A DNA stretch of 64,000 bases from Sporobolomyces roseus (GCA_016617785.1 JADILM010000014.1:1-64000); one strand, 5' to 3'. Positions 8,816 to 19,658 are shown, counted from the stretch's first letter. Translations and numbers: made by a program. The notes: a model not told the origin generated them from the sequence alone.

Positions 8816-9994
8816 TTATGATGCTGTTGCTGTTGCTGTTTTAGGCTCAGTAGCGATATCAAGTAGAGTGTTCTCTACGATACCAATTACTGGTACAACA
8901 ATTAGGAACCATCCAAAGTAGAATGCTGTTGAAATAGCACCTACAGTAATAAATGGCTCTTCAACGTGTTGGCTTCCAATGTACATTAATACAAAGAAGT
9001 TAGATACGAATAGCCAGAAGGCCCATCGCATTAATGGTCGGAATTGTGATCCTCGTACTCGTGATGTATCCACAATTGGCATTGCAAGTAGGATTAGCAG
9101 TGACATGAACATGGCTAATACTCCAAGTAATTTGTTTGGAATAGATCGTAAGATGGCGTAGAACGGTAGTAAGTATCACTCAGGAACAATTGATGCAGGT
9201 GTTTGCATTGGGTTAGCTGGGATGTAGTTATCACTGTGACCTAGGTAGTTAGGTGCGTAGAATACCATCACTCCAAGAACTAGTAAGAATAAGAATACTG
9301 TTACAAGATCTTTGAATACGAAGTATGGGTGGAATGGTAATCGATCAGTGTTACCAGAGATACCTAATGGGTTACTACTTCCGTGCTCGTGTAGTGCTAA
9401 TAGGTGCATTGCAGCTAAAGCAGCTAAGATGAACGGTAGTAAGTAGTGTAATGAGAAGAATCGGTTAAGAGTAGCGTTGTTTACACTGAACCCTCCCCAT
9501 ACGAATTGCACGAAGTCTGTTCCAATCCAAGGAATAGCTGACAGTAAGTTAGTAATTACAGTAGCTCCCCATAGTGACATTTGACCGTAAGGTAAAACGT
9601 AACCAAGGAATGCAGTAGCCATCATTAGAACTAGAATAATAACTCCGATAGACCATAGTAGTACTCGTGGTGATCGGTATGATCCGTAGTACAGTCCTCG
9701 ACCAATGTGTAGGTAAACGAAGATGAAGAAGAATGAAGCAACGTTAGCGTGAAGGTATCGGATTAACCATCCGTAGTGAACGTCCCGCATAATGTGCTCT
9801 ACACTTACGAATGCAAGATCGATGTTAGGCGTATAGTGCATTGCAAGTGTGATACCTGTGATAATTTGGATTACTAGACAAGCACCTAGTAGTGAACCAA
9901 AGTTCCACATGTATGTTAAGCTAGCAGGTTGAGGTGAATCAACCATGTAGCTGTTTACAAGTCCTAAAATAGGATGTGATTTAAGTAATCGCAT
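8816..9994 (-). CDS. cob: Cytochrome b
   Basis: Core subunit of complex III, binding two hemes and both quinone sites. It is a single exon of 392 residues, slightly above the usual 380-390. [14 protein letters not shown] and the Qo-site [14 protein letters not shown] are intact; the Trp of PEW is encoded by TGA, so a standard-code reading breaks the gene near 9175. Heme-ligand histidines lie in ALAMHY-type and [10 protein letters not shown] contexts and in [13 protein letters not shown]. Eight or nine membrane segments are apparent. First gene after a strand switch; the next genes on the same strand are nad1 and cox2. No introns, unusual for fungal cob. Confidence 0.98.
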
Positions 9995-10287
9995 GGATGT
10001 AAATAATTCTTAGTCTATTAGTTGCTTTCGCTAATAAACTAATCTTAAAATTATGATAATGATTAATCATAACATAAGAGTAGGTCAGACACCTACGTGT
10101 TTATGATAGTGTGGAATATTAAAATGAATAATGATAATAGAACCCAATACTTTAATAACGACTAAGAGGGTAAAGCTTATCTTCAGTCTAAAGTATAATA
10201 GGTGTTTAGTCAGGCAAAAGCGTGATTAAATAAACAGCAATAACTGTTCAATGTGGCCAAGATTATTTACTTATATTAGTTATCTAA

Positions 10288-10297
10288 ATATAAGAGA
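10288..10297 (+). promoter_or_regulatory. ATATAAGAGA motif
   Basis: ATATAAGAGACATACGCG, upstream of the nad1 3' end on the opposite strand. Confidence 0.45.
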
Positions 10298-10337
10298 CAT
10301 ACGCGTTGATGGGTATAAAGGGGATTAAATATCTAGT

Positions 10338-10378
10338 GTTAAGCTTACCCTGTTCCCCAAGGGGGAAAATAAGGGGGC
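10338..10378. repeat. Partial double-hairpin element
   Basis: TAAGCTTA at 10340-10347 followed by a C-run/G-run hairpin (TTCCCCAAGGGGGAA). The left hairpin is missing, so this looks like a decayed or half element. Confidence 0.7.
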
Positions 10379-10386
10379 GGGGCGGT

Positions 10387-10396
10387 AAGGGGGATT
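10387..10396 (-). terminator. C-rich 3'-end motif after nad1
   Basis: AAGGGGGATT on the plus strand, 9 nt from the nad1 stop. A second AAAGGGGATTAAA lies near 10318-10330. Confidence 0.7.
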
Positions 10397-10404
10397 GTAA
10401 ACTA

Positions 10405-11394
10405 TTAGTAAGGTGCAATATCAAATGCTACTAACAGTGATGGTACTAAGATAATTAGTGCAATAACAACTGGAAGGATTCCTGTCCAACATGCTTGCAT
10501 TAATTGATCATATCGTAACCGTGGAAGTGTAGCTCGGAACCATACGAAGATGAAACAGAAGATACATGTTTTAAGTGCTAATACTACACTTTGTACATTA
10601 ATAAATGTATCGTTAGGAATAATCTCAGGCATAATGTACCCTCCCATGAATAGGATAGCAGTAAATGCTGACATTAAAACAATACTACAGTACTCGGCTA
10701 AGAAGAAGAATACGAAGATCATTCCTGAGTGCTCAGTAAAGAATCCAGCTACCAGCTCTGACTCAGCTTCTGGCAGGTCAAATGGAGTCCGGTTAGTTTC
10801 AGCTAATACTGAGATGAAGAAGATAATGAATAGTGGGAATAATGGGATTAAGAACCAAACACTTTGTTGGCTCTCAATAATAGTTGTGTAATGGAATGTT
10901 CCTGTTAATAGAATTACAGCTAGAACAGCAGAGCTAAGAATTAACTCGTAACTAATCATTTGAGCTGTACTTCGAAGAGATCCAAGGAACGCATACTTAG
11001 AGTTAGCAGACCAACCCGCGAATAGTACTCCGTAAACTCCGATTGATGAAATCGCTAATGAGTATAGAATACCAAGGCTAAAGTCAGATAAGGCTAAACC
11101 GCTTCCGAATGGAATTACGGCCCAACCTAATAGGCTAAACACTAGACTGATAACAGGGGCTAAGAAGAATAGACTTCGTGTAGCGTGTTGTGGTACTACA
11201 GTTTCTTTAACCACTAACTTTAGGGCGTCGGCAAAGGGTTGCAGAACTCCTAAGTATCCTACTGTGTTAGGCCCAACTCGTCGTTGCATACTAGCAAGAA
11301 CTTTACGCTCGATGATAGTCATGAAAGCAACTGACAGTAAAATTGGAACTAATACAATAACAATTTCTAATAAACTGTATAGTGCAGATAGCAT
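10405..11394 (-). CDS. nad1: NADH dehydrogenase subunit 1
   Basis: Complex I subunit (NuoH homologue) forming the quinone chamber at the membrane-arm heel. 329 residues, normal length. Signatures: FMTIIERKVLASMQRRVGPNTVG near the N terminus, ETNRTPFDLPEAESELVAGF in the middle and FVWFRATLPRLRYDQLM near the C terminus. About eight membrane segments. Single exon with no TGA codons. It lies between cob and cox2 on the minus strand with separate 3' motifs, so the three are probably processed individually. Confidence 0.98.
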   Translation of the reverse strand: MLSALYSLLEIVIVLVPILLSVAFMTIIERKVLASMQRRVGPNTVGYLGVLQPFADALKLVVKETVVPQHATRSLFFLAPVISLVFSLLGWAVIPFGSGLALSDFSLGILYSLAISSIGVYGVLFAGWSANSKYAFLGSLRSTAQMISYELILSSAVLAVILLTGTFHYTTIIESQQSVWFLIPLFPLFIIFFISVLAETNRTPFDLPEAESELVAGFFTEHSGMIFVFFFLAEYCSIVLMSAFTAILFMGGYIMPEIIPNDTFINVQSVVLALKTCIFCFIFVWFRATLPRLRYDQLMQACWTGILPVVIALIILVPSLLVAFDIAPY

Positions 11395-11479
11395 AATTAA
11401 AATATTTAATAAACTATAGAATGAAAATTAATCCATTCTATACATAAAGAGGTTACTCTTGCTTTAGTAAGCAAGGTTG

Positions 11480-11494
11480 AAAAAAGGGGGATTT
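11480..11494 (-). terminator. C-rich 3'-end motif after cox2
   Basis: AAAAAAGGGGGATTT on the plus strand, about 60 nt beyond the cox2 stop; a GC palindrome lies between them. Confidence 0.7.
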
Positions 11495-11516
11495 GTTTAC
11501 TATTACCACTTATGTA

Positions 11517-11534
11517 TGCGCCCAATCTGGGCGA
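11517..11534. repeat. GC palindrome after cox2
   Basis: GCGCCCAATCTGGGCG, a shortened relative of the GCGCCCAGCTACGCTGGGCG element, between the cox2 stop and its C-rich motif. Confidence 0.8.
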
Positions 11535-11556
11535 ATGAGTGATAAAAAGTTAACTA

Positions 11557-12324
11557 TTAAACTTGGCTGTCTAACCAGCTTAAGTATTTCTCTAGAGAAA
11601 CAGCCTCTACAACGATTGGCATAAAGGCGTGGTATACTCCACAGATCTCACTACATTGTCCATAGTAAGTTCCCTCACGTTGGATGATTACTGAAGTTTG
11701 GTTCAGTCGCCCTGGAACGGCATCCATTTTAATTCCTAGTGAAGGTACGGCCCAATCGTGGATAACATCTTGTCCTGTAACGATAAATCGAATGTGTGTG
11801 TCTACTGGCACTACTACACGGTTGTCAACCTCAAGAAGTCGTAATTGTCCTAACTCAAGATCTGACTCAGGAACCATGTATGAGTCAAACTCAATTGACT
11901 CTCCGTCCGCGCTAACGAAATCACTGTACTCGTAAGACCAGTACCATTGGTGACCGGCTACTTTAACTGTCATTGTTGGTGAGATAACCTCATCCATCAG
12001 GTAAAGTAATTTGAAACTAGGGAAAGCGATAGCGATAAGAATTAGAGCAGGAGTAATAGTCCATACTAACTCGATTAAAGTTCCGTGGTTGTGGTATTTG
12101 TGTACAATACCTACTTTGCTGCTACTGAATTTAACCATAATAACAGACATCATCCAGAATACTAAGAAACTGATAACAACCAGGTAGAAGAAGATAGTGT
12201 CGTGTAACTCAACAATTCCCTCGAATGTTGGAGTAGCTCCGTCTTGGAATCCAATTTGCCAAGGGTAAGGTGCGTCACAGTGCACTGGTAATACAAATGA
12301 TAATAAGCTTGTAAAGATAGCCAT
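11557..12324 (-). CDS. cox2: Cytochrome c oxidase subunit 2
   Basis: CuA-bearing subunit of complex IV that takes electrons from cytochrome c. 255 residues, normal. There are two N-terminal membrane segments, then the cupredoxin domain in the intermembrane space. The aromatic motif [10 protein letters not shown] and the CuA ligands in [15 protein letters not shown] (about Cys224, Cys228, His232, Met235) with upstream His in [11 protein letters not shown] are all present. The N terminus ...[19 protein letters not shown] suggests a short cleaved presequence as in other fungi. No intron. It diverges from trnR across the largest spacer. Confidence 0.98.
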   Translation of the reverse strand: MAIFTSLLSFVLPVHCDAPYPWQIGFQDGATPTFEGIVELHDTIFFYLVVISFLVFWMMSVIMVKFSSSKVGIVHKYHNHGTLIELVWTITPALILIAIAFPSFKLLYLMDEVISPTMTVKVAGHQWYWSYEYSDFVSADGESIEFDSYMVPESDLELGQLRLLEVDNRVVVPVDTHIRFIVTGQDVIHDWAVPSLGIKMDAVPGRLNQTSVIIQREGTYYGQCSEICGVYHAFMPIVVEAVSLEKYLSWLDSQV

Positions 12325-12383
12325 ATTTTAAATTGTTTATACGCTCAATAGTTTAATTTTTTTGTGTTCCGCCTCCAGCTCTT

Positions 12384-12402
12384 CCCCAATCGTAGATTGG
12401 GG
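12384..12402. repeat. GC palindrome
   Basis: CCCCAATCGTAGATTGGGG. The same stem with loop TAC is at 12510-12526 and CCCAGTTATGCTGGG at 12430-12451. Confidence 0.85.
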
Positions 12403-12928
12403 ACATGGAGGAAAGAACTAATTTTTTTGCTCCCAGTTATGCTGGGGGAGACTAAGGATTATAACCCTAACCCAAATTATGTGTCCAATGTTCCCTTTCT
12501 CAACCCTGTCCCAATCTACGATTGGGAAGTAGGTGGGTGGAAATGTTGGGGAGGGACGATAAACAACTCTAGTATACATAATATTTGACACCCCTTACTC
12601 TAGACATAGGGACAAGGGGTAAGTCCTCTTATGAAAATTTATTAAATATAAGAAAGGTACGTTTAATAAATATCTTATATTATTGTTAAATACTTCAAAC
12701 ATTAATTAGTGTTTAATGTTTATGCATTCAAGGTTTTAATACTATCAATAGGTATCGCTCCTCCCTATTCATTTTTACAGTTGAATAGTATTACAGGGAG
12801 AAGCTTATTAATTAATAATACTTTTATTCTATGGCCTTTTTTCCCTATGTGTTAGTGGGGCCTTTGGCCTTCTTTTAATATCTGACTAACTTATAAGATA
12901 CGTATAAACTTTTGTGCAAGATAATTTA

Positions 12929-12938
12929 ATATAAGAGA
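12929..12938 (+). promoter_or_regulatory. ATATAAGAGA motif upstream of trnR-trnG-nad2
   Basis: ATATAAGAGATATACACA, 66 nt before trnR and pointing into the trnR-trnG-nad2-nad3 block: a good promoter position. Confidence 0.5.
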
Positions 12939-13003
12939 TATACACATATTTATAAATTAAGTACGCATAAGTATGTTAAATATTTTATATAGCCTCTTTT
13001 TTC

Positions 13004-13075
13004 GCACTGCTAGGTTAATTGGTAGACTACCTTACTTCGGATAAGATGATGGAGGTTCGAGTCCTTCGCGGTGTA
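13004..13075 (+). tRNA. trnR: tRNA-Arg (TCG)
   Basis: Acceptor GCACTGC/GCGGTGT, T stem GGAGG/CCTTC, anticodon loop CTTCGGA giving TCG, which reads CGN. The outer anticodon-stem pair is C-A. CGA and CGT are the Arg codons I saw in the genes inspected, so this is the main Arg tRNA. Confidence 0.9.
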
Positions 13076-13113
13076 AGTATCAATAACGCTTGGACTGCCC
13101 GCCAGTTTATATG

Positions 13114-13184
13114 GCGCATGTGATGTAGTGGTAACATAGCTCACTTCCAATGAGTTCTCATCGGTTCGATCCCGATCTTGCGTA
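13114..13184 (+). tRNA. trnG: tRNA-Gly (TCC)
   Basis: Anticodon stem GCTCA/TGAGT, loop CTTCCAA giving TCC; D stem ATGT/ACAT; T stem ATCGG/CCGAT. The acceptor GCGCATG/CTTGCGT has one T-T mismatch. Confidence 0.92.
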
Positions 13185-13288
13185 TTAAAATGCACTAATA
13201 TATATATATATATATTTTTTAAAGTTCTGTAGATTTGGTTATTTTGTTTTTCGTCTTCCTTGATCCTCTTAGTTAGAAAAGGTAGTAA

Positions 13289-14866
13289 ATGAAATCAATG
13301 CATCAAAAAGCAATGCTAGTTATTACACTATTATCTCTGTTAATTGCGGTACCGCTTTCTTCTTCTCGTCCTGCTGGTCAGGCCGCTATTTCGCCCGTAC
13401 AGCTAACACGTGCGACTTCTGTAACATTCTTCTTCGCTGCAGCCTTATCGTTCAACGCTTACTACGTTGCAACTTTAGGTTCAGGAGTGAGTCTTTACAG
13501 TGGATTATTCCATGTTAGCACAGTTTCAATGGCAATCGAGTGCTTTATCTTCGTTGTCGGAGGACTAATTCTTCTTCCATGAGCATCATCAGCAAACACT
13601 GTTAACCCAATTCAGGGTGAGTCAGTACGTCCAACAATTGCTGAGTACCCTATGATCATTGTATTCACTACAATTGGTGCCTCATTCTTAGTATCTAGTA
13701 CTGATCTTGTATCACTGTACTTAGCTATTGAGTTACAAAGTTTCGCTGTGTACATTCTTGCTGCTCTTTACCGGAACAACGAGTCTGCTACAGCTGCCGG
13801 ACTTAAATACTTCCTACTTGGAGCATTATCTTCAGCCTTAATTCTTCTAGGATCAAGCCTAATCTACGGATACACAGGTCTAACTAACCTTGATGCTATC
13901 AGTAGCTTACTATCTGTATCATCTGCAGACAGTGTGACACAAGGTGTAGTTCTAGGTCTTGTAATTATGACTGTAGGATTCTTATTCAAGATTGCCTCAG
14001 CTCCATTCCACAACTGGGCTCCTGACGTATACGACGGAGTACCAACAATTGTAACAACTTGGCTTGCTGTAATGCCTAAGATCTCAATCTTTGTATTACT
14101 ATTAACAGTAAGTTCATGTGTTGCACCATGTGTGACAACTGACGGTTTAGGATTATCATTCGGTGATGTTACAGTGAACGTATGGCAAGCTCTATTACTA
14201 GTTTGTTCATTACTATCATTAATCACCGGTACTGTTGTAGGATTAGCTCAATTCCGAATCAAACGGCTATTAGCTTACAGTACAATTTCACACGTTGGAT
14301 TCATGTTACTAGCACTTGCTGTTAGCGGACAAGAGTCAATCGACGGGTTCTTATTCTACTTAATCCAATACAGTGTAACAAGTCTAAACGGATTCTTAAT
14401 CCTATTAGCATTCGGGTACTTAATTTACAACAAATCAAGTGCTTCTGCTAACACTGATGTTCAGTTTATTTCACAATTAGCTGGACAGTTCCGACAAAAC
14501 CCTATTCTTGCTCTAAGTATGATTATCTGTCTATTCTCTATGGCTGGAATTCCTCCATTAATGGGATTCTTCGCTAAATATGCAGTATTATACACAGCTA
14601 TCCACAACGGATACTACTTTATCTCACTAGTTGGAATTATCACTAGTGTTATCAGTGCTGCTTACTACTTACGAGTAGTTCGAGTACTTTACTTCGATTC
14701 AGGGGACACTTCTGAGGCTTCAAACGCTTCTGGTGCATTAAACCTGACAAGTACACATAGTTACCTAATTGCAGTACTAACTGCAGCTATCGTTCTATTC
14801 GTACTACAACCTTCACTAATCTTAAACAGCACTCAGTTAATGGCAATGTCTATCTATGGTTACTAA
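13289..14866 (+). CDS. nad2: NADH dehydrogenase subunit 2
   Basis: Antiporter-like complex I subunit (NuoN homologue), 525 residues. An in-frame TGA at 13580-13582 (LILLP-W-ASSANT) is read as Trp. Signatures: [49 protein letters not shown] and [19 protein letters not shown]. The start is the first in-frame ATG ([10 protein letters not shown]); the next Met four codons on is possible. The stop TAA shares its last A with the ATG of nad3, the one-base overlap typical of fungi, and implies a bicistronic mRNA. Confidence 0.97.
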
Positions 14867-15477
14867 TGACAATGGTTGTATTATTCATCTTTGTTCCAGT
14901 ACTTGTTGCAATTCTATTAGCACTAAACGTGTTATTAGCAGTTCACCGACCTGACACAGAGAAAGTTACTCCTTATGAGTGTGGGTTTAACCCAATCTAC
15001 GGACAAGTCCGAGCACCGTTCGCTATTCAATACTACTTAGTTGGTATTCTGTTCTTAATCTTCGATCTTGAGATCGCTGTTCTATACCCATTAGCTGTAA
15101 CACTATACCAAGTATCAGTTTACGGATTCTGGGTTGCCATGATTTTCTTAGTACTTCTAACTATCGGATAAATGAGTCCGGTATACTATTACACTATATT
15201 CTGAAACCAAACAAGACTAATATGCCTGCATTTAGGAAACAAATACTAGTTGGGAATCAGAAGATAAATCTCAGAGACTACAAGTGTAAACCTCTATAAT
15301 GCTTCCCATTTTCCGTAGGAAGTGCAGCGTATAAATAGAGGTATGATATAGTCCTTGTCTCGCGCTTATTTTATAAATACCTAGGCGTGAAGATTAGTCG
15401 TTTACGAGTTCGGTAAAGGAGCCCTGAAATTCACAGACCACCGATCATCAATTAACCGAGCTACAATTGAAGCTTAA
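14866..15477 (+). CDS. nad3: NADH dehydrogenase subunit 3 (two exons)
   Basis: Small complex I subunit (NuoA homologue). Exons 14866-15169 and 15398-15477 give 384 nt, 127 residues. Without splicing the frame ends at residue 101, losing the conserved tail. The join reads [19 protein letters not shown]. The loop with the conserved Cys, [35 protein letters not shown], is intact. The start overlaps the nad2 stop. A C-rich 3' motif follows the stop within 20 nt. Confidence 0.96.
15170..15397 (+). other. nad3 group I intron (228 nt)
   Basis: Starts after T of the split Phe codon and ends at G. Core strands CTCAGAGACTACAAG and ATGATATAGTCC are present. No ORF. Confidence 0.93.
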
Positions 15478-15480
15478 TCT

Positions 15481-15496
15481 ATTATCCCCCTTTTTA
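15481..15496 (+). terminator. C-rich 3'-end motif after nad3
   Basis: ATTATCCCCCTTTTTA starts four bases after the nad3 stop; the ATATAAGAGA motif follows at 15502. Confidence 0.75.
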
Positions 15497-15501
15497 TATC
15501 A

Positions 15502-15511
15502 ATATAAGAGA
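15502..15511 (+). promoter_or_regulatory. ATATAAGAGA motif upstream of rns
   Basis: ATATAAGAGATGAAC, about 125 nt before the rns 5' end and directly after the nad3 3' motif. It is well placed as an rRNA promoter. Confidence 0.5.
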
Positions 15512-15637
15512 TGAACATTATACTATAATTTAGCTTATTATTAGGAACATGTAAATCTTATTCATTATTGCTTTCCTCACTTAAGGTAGGGACTAGTAGT
15601 AATGAAGTTAAGATATAAGCGAGTTAAAACTCAAATT

Positions 15638-17032
15638 AAATTAAGGGCTTAATCATGGCCCCGAACGAATGCTATCTGGTTGTTTGACACATGCAAGTCT
15701 TCAGTTATTTATATAACTGTGGCGTACGGGCGAGTATAATTAGGAAGCTACCTTTAGGATGAATCGTATTCACCTATTGATGCTCTTAATTCACAGCAGC
15801 TAGTTGGTGAGGTAATGGCTTACCAAGGCGATGACGTGGAGGTGAAGGATGAAAGTCTCAACACCCGCAGTGGAGAATGAAAAGTCCCACACTCTAATTT
15901 TAGAGGCAGCAGTGGAGAATCATTGTCAATGATCGAAAGATTGAACATGCAAACCAGAATCTAACGCCTGATTATGTCAGGTCTGAGTTTCGGCTCTATA
16001 GATATAGTAAAGCAGGATAATGACCAGTTTTACTAATAGTCGCGACCAACCCCGGTGCCAGCAGTTGCGGTTACACCGGTGCGGCAAGCATTGTTCGTTG
16101 TGAATAGGCGTAAAGGGTACGTAGGTTGCCTCTCTAATAAGCAAAAGGAGGGGCTAGAATCCAATAGGAGTAACCAGTATTTCGAGAGTAGTGCTGATAT
16201 ACTTTGATACTCGAAGGACTACCAATAGCGGAAGCAGGTTACTAGGTAGAGATTGACACTGAGGTACGAAAGCGTAGGGAGCAAACAGAATTAGATACTC
16301 TGGTAGTCTACGCCCTAAACGATGAGTGCTAGAGCTCTTCATATATTAGGAGGACTCTTAGCAAACGCAATAAGCACTCCGCCTGGGAAGTACAGTCACA
16401 CGACAGAACACCAAATGATTAGACGGTTCCGAGAACCCGCAGTGAAGCATGACGCTTAATGCGATGACCCGCGCATAACCTTACCTACACTTGAATCCTA
16501 GCTTAAGCTAGTGACAGGTGCTACATGACCCTCTTCAGCATGTGCTGTCAAGTGCTTGGTTAAATCCGCTAACATGCGCAATCCTTACTACTAATTATAT
16601 ACTTAGTAGTTTATAGCTGACATAGCTATAGAGTAGGGCTAAGAGAGGTCCCCATGACCCTTATGTGTAGGGCTGCCGTTGTGCTGCGAAGAACTCAACA
16701 ATATGATGCAACGCCGTGAGGCTGAGCTAATCACCAAATGAGTTCACACGGATTGTAGCCTGCAATCGGCTACATGAAATAGGAATTGCGAGTAATCGTG
16801 TAGTAGTGCGACACGGTGAAAATACCACTCGGAATGTACTAATTACTCGTCACATCTGGAAAGAAAATAGATGGCGAAACCTGGTTGAACCTAGTCAGAC
16901 TTCTATGAACATTTTAGCTGAACCCTCAGTTATTATGCTTAGTTGATCAGGTTAGAAGAAACTTTGTGACCTATCTACTTCGATTTGGATGAAGTCGAAA
17001 TATAGGAGTGGTACGGGAACGTGCTGCTGAAA
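15638..17032 (+). rRNA. rns: Small-subunit rRNA
   Basis: Ends are approximate (about 10-20 nt). Landmarks in order: TTAATCATGGC near the 5' end, ACACATGCAAGTC, the 530 loop GTGCCAGCAGTTGCGGTTA (about 16054-16073), ATTAGATACTCTGGTAGTCT (about 16290), the 1100-region AAGAACTCAACA, and a 3' end near GGTACGGGAACGTGCTG. About 1.4 kb, a fairly complete bacterial-type core. No intron. No anti-Shine-Dalgarno CCTCC is seen at the 3' end. Confidence 0.96.
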
Positions 17033-17042
17033 AATATAACAA

Positions 17043-17059
17043 TTAAATCCCCCTTCTTA
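17043..17059 (+). terminator. C-rich 3'-end motif after rns
   Basis: TTAAATCCCCCTTCTTA, about 10 nt after the rns 3' end. Confidence 0.7.
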
Positions 17060-17064
17060 CATAA

Positions 17065-17074
17065 ATATAAGAGA
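17065..17074 (+). promoter_or_regulatory. ATATAAGAGA motif between rns and rnl
   Basis: ATATAAGAGACTTACTTG. A second copy lies at 17201-17210, closer to rnl. Confidence 0.5.
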
Positions 17075-17120
17075 CTTACTTGTATTATATGTATATTATT
17101 TTTCTTTATCTTGTTTTGAA

Positions 17121-17184
17121 AGCCGGGGGGTGGGCCTGGAGCGGGGGTCGGAATTTGAAGACCAAGGCTGGAGTCGGAATTTGA
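17121..17184. repeat. GC patch with direct repeat
   Basis: G-rich stretch in which TCGGAATTTGA occurs at 17148-17158 and 17174-17184, each preceded by CTGGAG-type sequence. It looks like an insertion within the rns-rnl spacer. Confidence 0.65.
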
Positions 17185-17200
17185 TAGCTTACATGTTTAT

Positions 17201-17210
17201 ATATAAGAGA
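17201..17210 (+). promoter_or_regulatory. ATATAAGAGA motif upstream of rnl
   Basis: ATATAAGAGATGTACATG, about 50-60 nt before the rnl 5' end. Confidence 0.5.
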
Positions 17211-18648
17211 TGTACATGTTTATCATTAAATGAGAGTAATAAGAATCGATAACAATGTGGAATATATCATCAAGTGACTAAAGGGATTGTTAGGGATGAC
17301 TAGCAAGCATATCAGAAAAGAAGTGGAAACACTAAAGGCGCTAGTATTTTATGACTAGTGCGATCTTAAGGGAAACCATAAACCTGATTGGTATTTATAT
17401 CGATCAAGGTGATTAATACTACGGACTGAACCGAAACATCGTAGTAAGTCTAGGAAAGGAAATCAACCGAGACCCTGTTAGTAGCGGCGAGCGAACGCAG
17501 GATAGCCTAGTAATATAGTTAGTAAATCTAATACTCTGGAATGGGTACTACCATAGAAGGTAATAGTCCTGTGGATCTTACTACTTATTACATCTAGCTT
17601 ATGTTTAAGTACATAAGTGAGTAGAGCGGCATCAAACCTGCTCGAATACGGGGGTACCATCCTCCAAGGCTAAGTATGATATGTTTAGCGATAGTGAAGA
17701 GTACTGTGAAGGAAAGTTTAAAAGCAAGTCGATGACTGGTGAAATAGAGCCTGAACTAGCAATCCTATAAGCAGACAGAGTATTTAGTTATAATGTCGTA
17801 CCTTTTGCATAATGGGTCAGCAACTTAATAGTGTAGGCAAGATTAATAAGTCCAAGCGAAAGCGACTATCTTAATATATATATTGGGATGGGATAAGTCT
17901 GCATTATTAGACCCGAAACGACGTGATCTAGCCATGGGCAGGATTATAGGTCCGAACAGATGTACGTTGCATAGTGCTCTGATGATCTGTGGTTAGGAGT
18001 GAAATGCTAATCTAACGTCGTGATAGCTGGTTCTCTGCGAAATGCATTGCAGTGCAGCGTCAATATAGAGCTTATAGTAGGTACAGCACTGATTGACATG
18101 CCCGCTATACTTATTTAACGATAAGATATAAACGGCCGACTAGGGGGGTGTGAAAGCCCTATCTAGGTCAGTTAACCTCGGAATGATTATAAGTATTCAT
18201 TGGCAGTGAGTCGTAGGGTGATAAGGTCTTATGACGAGAGGGAAACAGCCCAAACAATGTGTTAAAGTCCCTAAGATATTGACAAGTGAAATTAAGGAAG
18301 TGTGTGACCTGATACAGCCATGATGTGGGATTGGAAGCGTCCATCATTTAAAGAAAGCGTAACAGCTCAGTGGTCTAGGTCGCATGCGCCGAAGATATAC
18401 CGGGTCTTAATCAATACACTAATACCATTGTATAAATCCAGCTTTTGTAACCCTAATATGGAGCGGGAGTTGGGTTTAATAAGTAGCAGAGCGTCCAGTA
18501 CTAATGAAGAGCAGTATTTTATTGTTTGGAGGTAACTGGAGTGAGGATGCTGGCATGAGTAGCATAAATGAATGTTAAATCATTCACACCGAAAGAGAAA
18601 GGTTTCTGAGGGCAAGTTAGACTTCCTCAGGTTATCATTCCATCTAGT

Positions 18649-18667
18649 CGCCCACCGCAGGTGGGCG
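18649..18667. repeat. GC palindrome inside rnl
   Basis: CGCCCACCGCAGGTGGGCG, family of the cox1/atp8 trailer palindromes, lying between flanks CCATCTAGT and ATAGATGG that pair, so it extends an existing helix. Confidence 0.8.
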
Positions 18668-19658
18668 CATAGATGGTTTGGCGGTATCTAAGGGATTAGC
18701 CAATGCGACATCTCGATGATTATATTGCAAAACGGCCTATAATATATAGGTCCAGGAAAAAATGCAATCTAGCTACCGTACCTTAAACCGACACAGGTTC
18801 TCGGGTAGAGTATACTAAGGTGACGGAATAATCAAATTTAAGGAACTCGGCAAAATGATCTCGTACGTTCGACAAGAAGAGATGCCCTCTATATCTTTAT
18901 ATAGCGGGGTGGCACAGAATCGGGGGGTGCGACTGTTTACCTAAAACACAGCAGCCTGCTAACACTAACAGTGGTCGTATAGGTTGTGATTCCTGTCCGG
19001 TGTCTCGTGATATAGTGATTGAGGTTGTATTTTTCTAGAAATAGGAAGTATGACTTTGAAACTTGAAGACGAGATAAACGACGGTCTTAACTATAAGGAT
19101 CCTAAGGTAGCGAAATTCCTTGGCCGCTAATTACGGTCCTGCATGAAAGGAACAGCGATGCCCCCACTGTCTTAAATTTGAGTCCGGTGAAATTGAACTA
19201 GCCGTGCAGATGCGGTTTACCACCAGTTAGACGGGAAGACCCTATGCAACTTTACTATAGTCAGATATTGTGTTAATCTAACGTTTGTCACAGGTATGAG
19301 GTAGCCGATAAGGCGTAAGTGAGAGACCTCAACAAATCTTAGATGCACTAACCTGTAAATAACAGGGAAAGTGTCTGATGGGTAGTTTTACTGGGACGGT
19401 ACCCTCCAAGAAAGCATCGGAGGGGTCCAATAGGTACACATAGCTTAGACGGGGACTAAGTGATCATGTAAGATCAATAACAGCATAATGGCAAAAGTGT
19501 GCTAAACTGAGAGACTGACAGGTCAATCAGGTACGTAAGTAGGGCATAGTGAACCGATAGTATATTATGGTATAGCTATCGTTCAACGGATAAGTTACGC
19601 TAGGGATAACAGGCTAATAGCGCGAAAGAGTTCATATCGTAAGCGCTGTTTGGCACCT

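Larger units (their letters stand above)
9995..10404 (-). other. cob leader / nad1 trailer spacer
   Basis: 410 nt. It contains small hairpins (GTAGGTCAGACACCTAC near 10081), an ATATAAGAGA motif (10288-10297), a partial TAAGCTTA element (10340-10378) and C-rich motifs for nad1. No gene was seen. Confidence 0.65.
12325..13003. other. Large divergent spacer (cox2 / trnR)
   Basis: 679 nt, the longest spacer and a strand-divergence point. It holds three GC palindromes (12384-12402, 12430-12451, 12510-12526), a stem near 12762-12802 (CTCCCT...AGGGAG), an ATATAAGAAAG/CTTATATT inverted pair near 12642-12664, and an ATATAAGAGA motif (12929-12938). An open frame at 12364-12588 crosses the palindromes and is not credible. 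It is a candidate transcription-start or replication region; nothing proves it. Confidence 0.55.

Noticed and set aside
12364..12588. 74-codon open frame in the cox2-trnR spacer
   Set aside because: It runs through three GC palindromes and its composition follows them; no motif.
13864..14226. 120-codon minus-strand frame inside nad2
   Set aside because: Antisense shadow of a well-conserved gene.
15169..15172. nad3 ending at residue 101
   Set aside because: The conserved C-terminal part [14 protein letters not shown] lies 228 nt downstream behind a group I core.
18320..18535. Open frame inside rnl
   Set aside because: The region is conserved rRNA sequence; the frame is incidental.
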